Part shown: positions 46,023 through 54,397 of the stretch, one piece after another
Layout of the letters: each line of letters starts with the position of its first letter
Position numbering within the stretch: the stretch's first letter is position 1
Source: an uncultured Opitutia bacterium
GTDB taxonomy: Bacteria > Verrucomicrobiota > Verrucomicrobiia > Opitutales > Opitutaceae
DNA: 64,000 nt
Assembly (NCBI GenBank): GCA_903834135.1
Contig: CAILHZ010000025.1
Location: forward strand, 1 to 64,000
Direction of reading: 5' to 3'
Translations under genes and position numbers: made by a program
Notes under the pieces: generated by a model
Told to the model about the DNA's origin: nothing
Database searches by the model: none
Seen by the model: the letters and a program-made list of their open reading frames with translations, nothing else

Positions 46023-46958
46023 ATGTTCGGACGCTACCCACAAGCATACTTTGTTTCTTTTCTTATTCACGGAGCGGTTATTGCTTTGGTGGTACTGCTC
46101 GGGTTTTATGTCGGTGAGCATCAAGCAGAGCCAACCAAGGTCTTTGAATTAGTTGCTGGTAAGGGAGATAACTATGGGGCTACAGAAGCACCTGCGCTTG
46201 GGATTGCAGGGGGAGTGGGGATTACGACTGTTGATGCACCGGTTGCTCCACAGCCTACACCAATAGAGCCTATTAAAGTTGATATTGCTCAGCCTATAGT
46301 TGAGCCAACTCCAACTCCTCCACAGCCTACGCCACCAGAGCCCCCTGTTGCTGTTGAACCCGTACCCGTACCTGTACCTACACCAACACCGACTCCTACT
46401 CCTAAACCAAAACCTCCTGTTAAAACGCCTGTAAAAAAACCAATACAAACCGATTTTAAGAAACTTGTTCAGCGCACAGCTGACAGAAAAGCAGCTAGGC
46501 TTGAAGCACAGTATAAAAAACAAGAAGCTGCGCAAAAAAAACGTGAAAGCTACGAGCAATTTCAAAAGGAGCATGGAGCACGCGCTACAGGTGAAGGTAT
46601 TTCTGGTGGTGTAGTAGGTGGCAATCCTTCAAATAAAGTGGGTGGAGCGGGGGGCAAGGCCTTAACGCGTGAACAGCAAAGTCTGTTGGATTCCTATTTC
46701 GCCATGTTTAAAGCACGGCTAAAGGAAAATCATTTACCTCCTCCCGGAGTCAGCGACCGCTTAGAGGCGCGCGTAGAATTTTTTATGTCCGCAGATGGCA
46801 GTATATCTCGGGTTCGAATTCTACGTTCATCCGGGAACGCTGAATTTGATCAGTCTGTACTCCAAGCCTTTGCACATACCCGTATGCCAAGTCGTCCGGA
46901 TCATCACAGTGACATAAAGGAAATGACCTTTAAGATGCACGATGAGGATGCGGGATAA
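46023..46958 (+). CDS. TonB-family energy transducer (Pro-rich)
   Basis: 311 residues: a transmembrane anchor (about 8-28), a proline-rich spacer (about 75-140; PTPTPPQPTPPEPP and related), a Lys/Arg/Ala coiled helix (about 145-190), a Gly-rich hinge, and a TonB/TolA C-terminal domain (about 225-311; VEFFMSADGSISRVRILRSSGNAEFDQSVLQAF). The Pro spacer favours TonB over TolA. It would link ExbB/ExbD to outer-membrane receptors such as the one at 57481. Its stop is separated from the convergent zinc dehydrogenase stop by 5 bp. Confidence 0.88.
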   Translation: MFGRYPQAYFVSFLIHGAVIALVVLLGFYVGEHQAEPTKVFELVAGKGDNYGATEAPALGIAGGVGITTVDAPVAPQPTPIEPIKVDIAQPIVEPTPTPPQPTPPEPPVAVEPVPVPVPTPTPTPTPKPKPPVKTPVKKPIQTDFKKLVQRTADRKAARLEAQYKKQEAAQKKRESYEQFQKEHGARATGEGISGGVVGGNPSNKVGGAGGKALTREQQSLLDSYFAMFKARLKENHLPPPGVSDRLEARVEFFMSADGSISRVRILRSSGNAEFDQSVLQAFAHTRMPSRPDHHSDIKEMTFKMHDEDAG

Positions 46959-46963
46959 ACTAC

Positions 46964-47977
46964 CTAGTTTACCTCGACCATTATTTTAATTGCAGTTGGG
47001 TCTTTTGAGAGTGTAGCAAATTCTGAATTAACTTTATTCAGATTCAATCTGTGTGTTATCCAAGGAGTCGTATTAATTTTACCGGATTCAATCAGAGCAA
47101 TAATATCAAGAAAGGTATCTGGTAGAGCGTTTCTGCTGGCAAGTAAGGTGAGTTCTCTACGGTGAAAATTAGGATCGTTAAAGGTAACATCACCCTGGAA
47201 AAGACCGACAAAGACAATGCGTCCTCCATGTGCAGGGAATTCAAAACTTTGTGCCATCGACTTAGAATTTCCTGTGGCATCAAAAACTACTGTAGGTAAA
47301 TCTCCATTACCTATGGCTTTTAATGCTTCAATTTGATGCTCACCTGGGCTTAAGGTAGCTTTTACACCGAGATTAGTTTTACAGAAAGAAAGTCTACTTT
47401 CTGAAATATCCATCACCGCTACATTAGCTCCACTGGCTAAGGCAAATTGAATAACGCTTAGTCCAATAGGACCTGCTCCAATAACTAAGACAAATTCGCT
47501 AGGCTTAATGGCAGCACGCTCTACTGCGTGTGCTCCGATTCCAAGAGTTTCAACTAAAGCGAGTTGATCGTAGGTAAGTCGATTTGAACGATGTAGTTTG
47601 CGTGTAGGAACAGAAATAATAGAACGCATGCCCCCATCACTATGAACACCAAAGACATTAAGCTGCGTACAGCAATTTGGTTTACCTGAGCGACACGCAA
47701 TGCAGTGGCCGCAGTTAAAATAGGGCTCTAAGGAGCACTTATCTCCAACCGATAAGCCCTGTGGGTTTATGCCAGGGTTTATGACTTCGAGTCCTAATTC
47801 ATGACCTAAAATGCGTGGATAGCTAAAAAATGGCTGTCTACCGTGAAAGGCGTGAATGTCTGTGCCGCAAACACCTATACGGTGTACTCTGACTAAGGTT
47901 TCATCAGGCCCTTGTATAGGCTCAGCAGTATCTAGAAATTCAAATTTTCCAGGTTCATTTAAACGTACCGTCTTCAT
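46964..47977 (-). CDS. Zinc-dependent alcohol dehydrogenase (polyol/sugar-acid type)
   Basis: MDR-family oxidoreductase. Catalytic zinc site CGTDIHAFHGRQPFF...GHE, a full structural zinc lobe (C-GHC-IAC-RSGKPNC), and a Rossmann fold with GAGPIGLSVIQFALASG. Length 337. The first codon follows the stop of the upstream GalDH-like gene with no gap (TAGATG), so the two are translationally coupled. The family includes L-threonine, sorbitol and sugar-acid (e.g. L-galactonate) dehydrogenases; with the L-galactose/L-fucose dehydrogenase-like partner, a sugar-acid substrate is my guess. Confidence 0.85.
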   Translation of the reverse strand: MKTVRLNEPGKFEFLDTAEPIQGPDETLVRVHRIGVCGTDIHAFHGRQPFFSYPRILGHELGLEVINPGINPQGLSVGDKCSLEPYFNCGHCIACRSGKPNCCTQLNVFGVHSDGGMRSIISVPTRKLHRSNRLTYDQLALVETLGIGAHAVERAAIKPSEFVLVIGAGPIGLSVIQFALASGANVAVMDISESRLSFCKTNLGVKATLSPGEHQIEALKAIGNGDLPTVVFDATGNSKSMAQSFEFPAHGGRIVFVGLFQGDVTFNDPNFHRRELTLLASRNALPDTFLDIIALIESGKINTTPWITHRLNLNKVNSEFATLSKDPTAIKIMVEVN

Positions 47978-48931
47978 CTAGGAAATAAGAGGATCCTGAT
48001 TTTCTAAGCGTCCACGAGTAAAATTATGATTGTGAATAGGTTTTAAGATGGAAAGCACCTCATTAATCACAGCCTGATCTATGGGGCCATTGGCATATAA
48101 AATATTATTCTTCATGTTTTCAGGATTAGCACTGCTGACTAGGGTAGTCGTAATGTCAGGATTACTAATAGAAAATTGTATAGCAGCTTTAGTGATATTA
48201 ATGCCCTTAGCTTTACAGTAGTCTACTGCTTTTTGGCACCCTAAGCGTATCTCTTTAGAAGCAGGATGCCACTGTGGGGCACCGCGTTCAGTAAGTAAAC
48301 CCATACCTGTAGGCGAAGCATTAATAACGCCTATATTATTTTGTTTGAAATAAGGCAGCGTGGATTCAAGTGAAGTGTCATTGAGTTCATAATGACAAAA
48401 AGAAAGAATCGTTTCTACTAATCCTGGCTCTACTCGGTCGATCAGAGATTTGAAGATTTTGAGTGGTAGGCCTGTGATGCCTATGTGGCCAATTTTACCA
48501 GCATCTTTTAATCGCTTAAGTGCAGGAAGCGTTTCGTTAGCAACTTGGTTAAGATCTGCAAATTCGATATCATGACATTGTAGTAAATCAATGTACTCTA
48601 CGTTTAATCGCATGCAGCTTTCTTCAAAACTTTGCAATGTACGCTTCGCACTAAAATCAAATTCACCTTCAGCGTATTGGCCTATTTTACTTGCTAAGAT
48701 GTAACGACTTCGAGGAATAGTTTTTAAGGCCTTGCCTAAAACTATTTCAGCTTTTGTTTGTCCGTAATACGGCGATACATCGATGAAATTAATCCCATTA
48801 TCTAAACAGTAGTGAACCGTTTTAATTCCTTCTTTTTCATCGATATTTCTAAAAACGCTTCCTAGAGATGAAGCCCCAAAACTTAAAACAGATACCCTTA
48901 GGCCTGTATTTCCAAGTGTGCGCGTGTTCAT
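47978..48931 (-). CDS. Aldo/keto reductase, L-galactose (L-fucose) dehydrogenase-like
   Basis: 317-residue AKR. The sequence resembles, from memory, plant L-galactose dehydrogenase along much of its length: RTLGNTGLRVSVLSFGASSLGSVF, INFIDVSPYYGQTKAE, LQCHDIEFADLNQV, GITGLPLKIF, NASPTGMGLLTERGAP.WHPA. That family also includes bacterial L-fucose dehydrogenases, which oxidise the pyranose at C1 to a lactone. The AKR tetrad region (DVSPYYG, then a lysine in ILASKIG and a histidine in LLQCHD) is intact. It is the first of a two-gene operon with a zinc dehydrogenase. Which sugar it uses cannot be decided here. Confidence 0.85.
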   Translation of the reverse strand: MNTRTLGNTGLRVSVLSFGASSLGSVFRNIDEKEGIKTVHYCLDNGINFIDVSPYYGQTKAEIVLGKALKTIPRSRYILASKIGQYAEGEFDFSAKRTLQSFEESCMRLNVEYIDLLQCHDIEFADLNQVANETLPALKRLKDAGKIGHIGITGLPLKIFKSLIDRVEPGLVETILSFCHYELNDTSLESTLPYFKQNNIGVINASPTGMGLLTERGAPQWHPASKEIRLGCQKAVDYCKAKGINITKAAIQFSISNPDITTTLVSSANPENMKNNILYANGPIDQAVINEVLSILKPIHNHNFTRGRLENQDPLIS

Positions 48932-49365
48932 CTGAAATGAGTTAATTTATCCATGAGTGATAGCGGGTTTTTTTATGGATAAGGTAGTCTTCTTATGATT
49001 CGTATTTACCGAATTATGTAAAAGAATAAATGACTGAGGATTACGTAAGAAAGTTAAGTGAATTCACGTTTATTAAAGTCAATAATTGGTGAATTTTATC
49101 GAATCCTTTGAGTAACGGACAGTCCGTTTGCAGATACATGGATCTGTATTGGAGAGGTATTAGGTCAACTGCAATGGCTACTGGCTTACAGCATACTGAA
49201 TTCTAGGATTACCTAAATCCGGCTCAGTATAAAATAGTCCAAAAATTGATATGTAATTTTATGGCACTTTTATAATACTTTAGTCATAGTTAATCTAATT
49301 CTAGTTATAGATTGCCCCTATGATCTATATGCTTAGTTATCATTCTTTTCTCTTATAATTCTCAC
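48932..49365. other. Intergenic region between the divergent GalDH-like and transporter/GH28 operons
   Basis: About 430 bp, AT-rich, no ORF. It contains the ACGGAC-A-GTCCGT palindrome. A weak plus-strand promoter candidate TTGATA (49246-49251), 19-bp spacer, TATAAT (49271-49276) lies 90 bp before the transporter start. I see no RNA gene. Confidence 0.5.
49115..49127. promoter_or_regulatory. Candidate operator ACGGACAGTCCGT
   Basis: Perfect 6-bp inverted arms around one central base, 184 bp before the GalDH-like start and about 240 bp before the transporter start. Its core CGGACAGTCC is repeated exactly at 13361-13370 upstream of the PL22 gene. Suggests one repressor or activator for the pectin/sugar-acid genes. 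Confidence 0.45.
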
Positions 49366-50832
49366 ATGACACTGATTCTTATTGGAATATGCTTACTTGG
49401 AGTTGTTGGCGCATATTTCTGGAATAACCCCATGGGGCATACGCGCTCTTTCATGATTGCTCGTTTCATGAACTGGTTTCCCCTGGGAATGACCTATGCC
49501 TTTTTGTACATGGGACGCTATAATTTAAACGTAGCAAAAAATGCGCTTGGTGGGCTTATGACCAAGCAAGATTTTGGGCTTATTTTTGCTGTGGGAACTT
49601 GGACTTATGCTTTGTCCTTTCTAGTAAATGGCCCCTTGGTTGATCGTATTGGCGGAAAGAAAGGAATTCTAATTGCAGCTATTGGATCTTCTTTAGCTAA
49701 CGTAGCTATGGGTGTTCTAACGTATCTGCTTATAACAGGCCGTCTGCATATAAATATGGTTCTGACTTTCTCAGTGATCTATTCCCTGAATATGTATTTT
49801 CAAAGTTACGGAGCGGTATCGATTATCAAAGTTAAAGCGTACTGGTTTCACGTCAGAGAGCGTGGTGTTTTCGGTGCAATCTTTGGAACACTTATCTCTG
49901 TTGGTACTTATTTTGCATTTGATTGGAATCAGTCCATTGCTGAAGCATCAGCTATAAAGTCTACGTCTACGTCTTATCTGCACAGCTTTATACATTCCGC
50001 TTTTACATCGGCAGCTACGACAACGGATGCTGTATGGTCTGTATTTTTTATTCCTGCGCTTATTTTAGTAGTTTGGATCTTTATTGATTTATGGCTCGTA
50101 AAAGATTCTCCCGAAGACGCAGGGCATGCCTCGTTTGACACGCATGATGCTTCTTCAGGAAGTATGCATGTAGTATATACCGCCAAAGAATTACTCGCTA
50201 AAGTGTTCAAAAGTCGGCTTATGCTGCTTATAGCAGCAATCAATTTAACATCCGGCTTTTTTAGAAATGGGGTACAGCAGTGGTATCCTATTTTTGCACA
50301 TGAAGTAAAACAACCAGGAGCTGAAACATTCCAGGCGCACTATGGTTTTTATCTTTGTATTTTCGGTATCGTTGGCAGTTTTGCCGGTGGATATATTTCA
50401 GATAAATTATTTCACTCACGCCGTGGTCCACCTGCAGTGATGTTTTCAGCCTTAGTTGCGATCTGTTCTTTAGTGATGGCTGCCTTCCTTTTTACAGCTC
50501 CAGTATTAGTCGCAATCCTTGGTTTAATCATGGTGATGTGCTCAATTGGAGTTACTTCACTTATGGCGGGTACCGCAGCAACCGACTTTGGTGGACGTAA
50601 AGCAACTGCAACGAGTTCGGGTATTGTAGACGGCTTTGCTTATCTAGGCAGTGGTATTCAATCGGTAAGCCTAGGCTATATCACTACACATAATTGGCAG
50701 TGGTGGCCATTATTCATCGCTCCTTGGGCAATTCTAGGTGCTATAATAGCATACCGGATTTGGAATGAGCTTCCTGCAGCGACACGTAAGTACATCAACG
50801 AAGTTGAATCAAAGAAACACAAGGTAGCTTAG
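49366..50832 (+). CDS. Major facilitator superfamily transporter (OPA/GlpT-UhpT-like)
   Basis: 488 residues with about 12 hydrophobic segments, N-terminus extended by one. The segment AFLYMGRYNLNVAKN followed by DFGLIFAVGTWTYALSFLVNGPLVDRIGGKKG is the pattern of the organophosphate:phosphate antiporter family. A large hydrophilic central loop separates the two halves. Followed 57 bp later by GH28, so it may import the oligogalacturonate or galacturonate produced. In this family the substrate is usually a sugar phosphate, so a sugar-acid role is only inferred. Confidence 0.8.
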   Translation: MTLILIGICLLGVVGAYFWNNPMGHTRSFMIARFMNWFPLGMTYAFLYMGRYNLNVAKNALGGLMTKQDFGLIFAVGTWTYALSFLVNGPLVDRIGGKKGILIAAIGSSLANVAMGVLTYLLITGRLHINMVLTFSVIYSLNMYFQSYGAVSIIKVKAYWFHVRERGVFGAIFGTLISVGTYFAFDWNQSIAEASAIKSTSTSYLHSFIHSAFTSAATTTDAVWSVFFIPALILVVWIFIDLWLVKDSPEDAGHASFDTHDASSGSMHVVYTAKELLAKVFKSRLMLLIAAINLTSGFFRNGVQQWYPIFAHEVKQPGAETFQAHYGFYLCIFGIVGSFAGGYISDKLFHSRRGPPAVMFSALVAICSLVMAAFLFTAPVLVAILGLIMVMCSIGVTSLMAGTAATDFGGRKATATSSGIVDGFAYLGSGIQSVSLGYITTHNWQWWPLFIAPWAILGAIIAYRIWNELPAATRKYINEVESKKHKVA

Positions 50833-50889
50833 TTTGCTGTTTTGTTAGTTTCTTACTCTTTAGTTTATACTCTGTAGGATTATTTTATT

Positions 50890-52206
50890 ATGAAGCTTAA
50901 CTCCTTTTTCTTTTATCTTAGTTTTATTCTAGTCAGTGCTATTAGACTTTGTGCGGATGTAGGAGATTTTACTGTAGCTCAACCGATTATACCTAAGGGA
51001 AGTGTTAATCTTAAAGATTTTGGTGCAATCAATGACGGCAAAACAGATAATGCAGGAGCTTTTAAACAAGCAGTAGAAGTATTAATTAAACGAGGCGGCG
51101 GTACTTTAATTGTACCAGAAGGCGTTTGGTATACGCTGCCTTTTGAATTAGCCAGTAACATTAATCTTAATCTTGCAGCGAATGCTAAGATTTTATTTTC
51201 CCCTCATTTTGAGGATTATAAAGTAAAATCAAAGAAGTACCGTCCATTACTCTACATTCATGATGCACATGATATTGTAATATCGGGTAAAGGAACAATA
51301 GATGGCAATGGCTCTGCATGGTGGCCTGAGGCGCTGCGTTTCAAACAAGAGGCTACTCGTTTACACTCGAGTAGTAATACAAGTCCAAGACCTCGTATGG
51401 TACAGTTTGATCATTGTGTTCGTGTGCGTGTCGAAGATGTAACGCTTATTAATTCTCCTGTATTTAATTTAGTGCCGATGCTTTGTGAGGATGTGACAAT
51501 TGACCATGTAACAATTTACAACCCACATACGGCTCTTAATACAGACGGTATAGATCCATCTGCATCTAAGCGCGTTTTGATTACCCACTGCACTATTGAT
51601 ACTGGAGATGACTGTATCGCAGTTAAGGCAGGTTCGGCTTCAGGAGTACTTACTGAAAATATTATAATCACAGATTGTGCATTCGGTCACGGCCATGGAT
51701 GCTCGATAGGCAGTGAGACCTACTCAGGTTTAAGACATATGATTGTAAGACGATGTACTTTCGATGGAACAGAAATTGGTGTACGTTTTAAATCAGATCG
51801 TCGTAGGGGTGGGTTAGTAGAGGACGTTACCTATGAAGACTTAACGATGCGAAATGTTGGAGAAGCCATCGTAATTAGTAGTTATTACCAAGGTACTACG
51901 ACTGACATTGGAAGTGACGGTGGCAGTCAAAATGCTGAAGCTATTACACGCACAACTCCACACTGGAAGCATATAACTGTTAAGAATCTTAAAGCGGTTA
52001 ATGGAACTAAAGATGCAGGTATGATTCTAGGACTTCCAGAAATGCCCGCTGAAGCGATCACACTGGAAAATGTATCCATTGAAGCACCTAAAGGCTTACG
52101 TATGGGTTATACAAAAAATGTCACCTTGAACGCAGTTCACATTACTGCTCAAGGTTCAGCTCTGATTGCAGATAAAACCAATGTTGGCCTTCAGCAGACT
52201 AAGTAA
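50890..52206 (+). CDS. Glycoside hydrolase family 28 protein (polygalacturonase)
   Basis: Secreted beta-helix enzyme cleaving galacturonan or rhamnogalacturonan. Signal peptide (about 1-24), then VNLKDFGAINDGKTDNAGAF, typical of GH28, and the active-site motifs NTDGIDPS, DTGDDCIAVKAG, GHGHGCSIGSE and RFKSDRRRGG. These supply the catalytic aspartates and the conserved histidine. Length 438 is typical. It shares direction with the transporter gene and is 20 bp before the convergent AKR gene. Whether endo- or exo-acting cannot be told. Confidence 0.93.
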   Translation: MKLNSFFFYLSFILVSAIRLCADVGDFTVAQPIIPKGSVNLKDFGAINDGKTDNAGAFKQAVEVLIKRGGGTLIVPEGVWYTLPFELASNINLNLAANAKILFSPHFEDYKVKSKKYRPLLYIHDAHDIVISGKGTIDGNGSAWWPEALRFKQEATRLHSSSNTSPRPRMVQFDHCVRVRVEDVTLINSPVFNLVPMLCEDVTIDHVTIYNPHTALNTDGIDPSASKRVLITHCTIDTGDDCIAVKAGSASGVLTENIIITDCAFGHGHGCSIGSETYSGLRHMIVRRCTFDGTEIGVRFKSDRRRGGLVEDVTYEDLTMRNVGEAIVISSYYQGTTTDIGSDGGSQNAEAITRTTPHWKHITVKNLKAVNGTKDAGMILGLPEMPAEAITLENVSIEAPKGLRMGYTKNVTLNAVHITAQGSALIADKTNVGLQQTK

Positions 52207-52226
52207 GTTTTACTTCACTAGGTTAA

Positions 52227-53210
52227 TTATCTGTTAAGCGCCTGCATCGCATGTGCTGCATAACGCGCACCTGCAGTAGCACCAACAGGGAAAGCCTCAT
52301 CGAGTGTTTTTAAATCCGAGTCAGATAAGGTAATTGTTGTAGCTTTAATATTTTCCTCCAGGTACTTAATGCGCTTTGTTCCGGGAATAGGAACAATGTC
52401 AGTACCACGTGAGAGAACCCAAGCTAATGCAATTTGAGCTGCAGTGGCGGACTTCGATTGTGCAATTGTTTCGCTAATCTTAACTCTATTTAAATTAAGA
52501 TCGAAGTTTGCATCCGTAAAACGTGGATGCATGTTGCGATAATCATCGCCTGGAATATCTGCTTTAGTTTGAAAGCGTCCTGTGAGAAAGCCTCTGCCTA
52601 AAGGTGAATAAGCTACAAAGCCGACTCCAAGTTCACGGCAGGTCTTTAAGATTTCACTTTCAACATCCCTAGTCCACAAAGAGTATTCAGTTTGCAGAGC
52701 TGCAATAGGGTGTACTTTGAAAGCGCGTCTTAAGGTTTGAGGTGCTGCTTCAGACATCCCTAAGAATCTGACTTTACCTTGAGTGACTAGCTCCTTCATT
52801 GCTCCAACAGTGTCTTCAATGGGTACATTAGGATCAACCCTGTGTTGGTAGTATAAATCGATTACATCTACCTTGAGGCGCCTTAGACTATCCTCACAGG
52901 ATTTGCGCACATATTCAGGTGTACCACAGACACCTAAAAATTCACCGTTAGGACCGCGCATATTGGCAAACTTTGTAGCAAGAATGACCTTATCTCTTTT
53001 ACCTACGAGTGCTTGAGCGAGTAATTCTTCATTCTTACCAGAGCCGTACATGTCAGCTGTATCCAAAAACGTTACGCCTAGTTCAATTGATTTATGGATT
53101 GTCTTAATAGACTCAGCATCATCTCGTCCGGAGTAAAATTCAGACATTCCCATACAGCCTAAACCGATTTGGGAAACTTTAAGGCCTTGGCCTAGTGTGC
53201 GTGTATTCAT
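52227..53210 (-). CDS. Aldo/keto reductase (AKR13/YakC-like)
   Basis: 327-residue NADPH-dependent reductase. It starts [31 protein letters not shown], and has [15 protein letters not shown], the lysine in VILATKF and histidine in [15 protein letters not shown], and ends with the [22 protein letters not shown]-binding motif. These are the AKR13 features of enzymes reducing aldehydes such as methylglyoxal. It follows the OYE gene by 25 bp on the same strand. A separate paralog from the GalDH-like AKR at 47978. Confidence 0.9.
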   Translation of the reverse strand: MNTRTLGQGLKVSQIGLGCMGMSEFYSGRDDAESIKTIHKSIELGVTFLDTADMYGSGKNEELLAQALVGKRDKVILATKFANMRGPNGEFLGVCGTPEYVRKSCEDSLRRLKVDVIDLYYQHRVDPNVPIEDTVGAMKELVTQGKVRFLGMSEAAPQTLRRAFKVHPIAALQTEYSLWTRDVESEILKTCRELGVGFVAYSPLGRGFLTGRFQTKADIPGDDYRNMHPRFTDANFDLNLNRVKISETIAQSKSATAAQIALAWVLSRGTDIVPIPGTKRIKYLEENIKATTITLSDSDLKTLDEAFPVGATAGARYAAHAMQALNR

Positions 53211-53235
53211 GATGAGATATTTAGTTTAACTAAGT

Positions 53236-54306
53236 TTAAAATGCGCGTGCGTACTGAATAGGAGGGGGCAGATCTTTACTGCGACCTAGAGCGCGTGCCG
53301 CGAGCTGAGGCCAGCGAGGATTTCTAAGCATCTCGCGTGCGAGTAGAACTAAGTCAGCTCGGCTATTAGCAATAATTTCTTCAGCTTGGGCAGGCTCTGT
53401 GATCAAGCCTACCGCTGCAGTGGCAATTCCTGATTCTTTTTTGATGCGCTCGGCAAAGGGAATTTGAAATCCAGGAGCTACAGGGATCTTTGCATTGTGC
53501 ACATTACCTCCGGTACTTGAATCAATCAGATCTACGCCTGCTGCTTTTAATTGAACCGCAAGATTAACGCATTCGTCTATAGACCAGCCTCCCTCAGTCC
53601 AATCCGTGCAGGATAAACGCACGGTGAATGGTAAATGATCTGGCCAAACGTTTCTTACGGCTTTGACTGTTTCCATCAAAAAACGAATACGGTTCTCAAA
53701 CGAGCCACCATACTGATCAGTACGTGTATTGCTTAAAGGAGATAAAAATTGGTGACTTAAGTAGCCGTGGGCTGCATGTAATTCAACATAGGTAAAACCC
53801 GCAAGAAGTGCTCTTTTTGCTGCATTAACAAAATCACCTTGAATGTGAGCAATCTCAGTAAGTGTTAACTCTGTAGGCACAAGAGCTAAGTCACCTCCAA
53901 AAGATAGGGCACTTGGGGCATATGTCTGCCAGCCTCCAGAACTTGAATTTAAATGCGCTCCACCTTGTTGAGGTATGGCAGCAGACGCTTTACGACCTGC
54001 GTGGGCAAGTTGGATTCCAGGAACAGCTCCCTGAGATTTGATAAAACGGGTGATAGGGGTAAGTGGCTCTATGTGTTTATCACTCCACAAACCAGCACAT
54101 CCTGGGGTAATTCTGCCTTCTGGGGATACCGCAGTAGCCTCAGCAATTATGAGACCTGCACCACCCACAGCGAATGAACCCAGATGCACGGCATGCCAAT
54201 CATTCATGAGGCCATCGATTGCCGAATATTGGCACATTGGAGCTACTCCGATTCGGTTTCGTAGAGTAATTGACTTAATTGTAAATGGATCGAGCAGATG
54301 AGGCAT
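53236..54306 (-). CDS. NADH:flavin oxidoreductase, old yellow enzyme (YqjM-like)
   Basis: FMN-dependent ene-reductase acting on electrophilic alkenes and quinones. RNRIGVAPMCQYSAIDG at the N-terminus, IQLAHAGRKAS, and YVELHAAHGYLSHQFLSPLSNTRTDQYGGSFENRIRF are the OYE/YqjM signatures. Length 356 is typical. Forms an operon with the AKR and is divergent from the VOC dioxygenase gene, about 90 bp away. The trio suggests response to toxic electrophiles or quinones. Confidence 0.92.
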   Translation of the reverse strand: MPHLLDPFTIKSITLRNRIGVAPMCQYSAIDGLMNDWHAVHLGSFAVGGAGLIIAEATAVSPEGRITPGCAGLWSDKHIEPLTPITRFIKSQGAVPGIQLAHAGRKASAAIPQQGGAHLNSSSGGWQTYAPSALSFGGDLALVPTELTLTEIAHIQGDFVNAAKRALLAGFTYVELHAAHGYLSHQFLSPLSNTRTDQYGGSFENRIRFLMETVKAVRNVWPDHLPFTVRLSCTDWTEGGWSIDECVNLAVQLKAAGVDLIDSSTGGNVHNAKIPVAPGFQIPFAERIKKESGIATAAVGLITEPAQAEEIIANSRADLVLLAREMLRNPRWPQLAARALGRSKDLPPPIQYARAF

Positions 54307-54397
54307 GTTATGTTTATAATGAACTCTTTATTGGAAAATTCGCAACTGCACAGAGTAAAGATTTGGAGACTTTTAAAAGTATGCTATGGTAATAGGT

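Noticed and set aside
46149-46574. 141-residue minus-strand ORF over the tonB-like gene
   Set aside because: Arg/Trp/Tyr-rich shadow of the proline-rich spacer.
46956-46971. TAAACTA-CC-TAGTTTA dyad spanning the convergent stop codons of tonB and the zinc dehydrogenase
   Set aside because: Two-base loop and no T-run on either strand; probably a by-product of facing stop codons rather than a bidirectional terminator.
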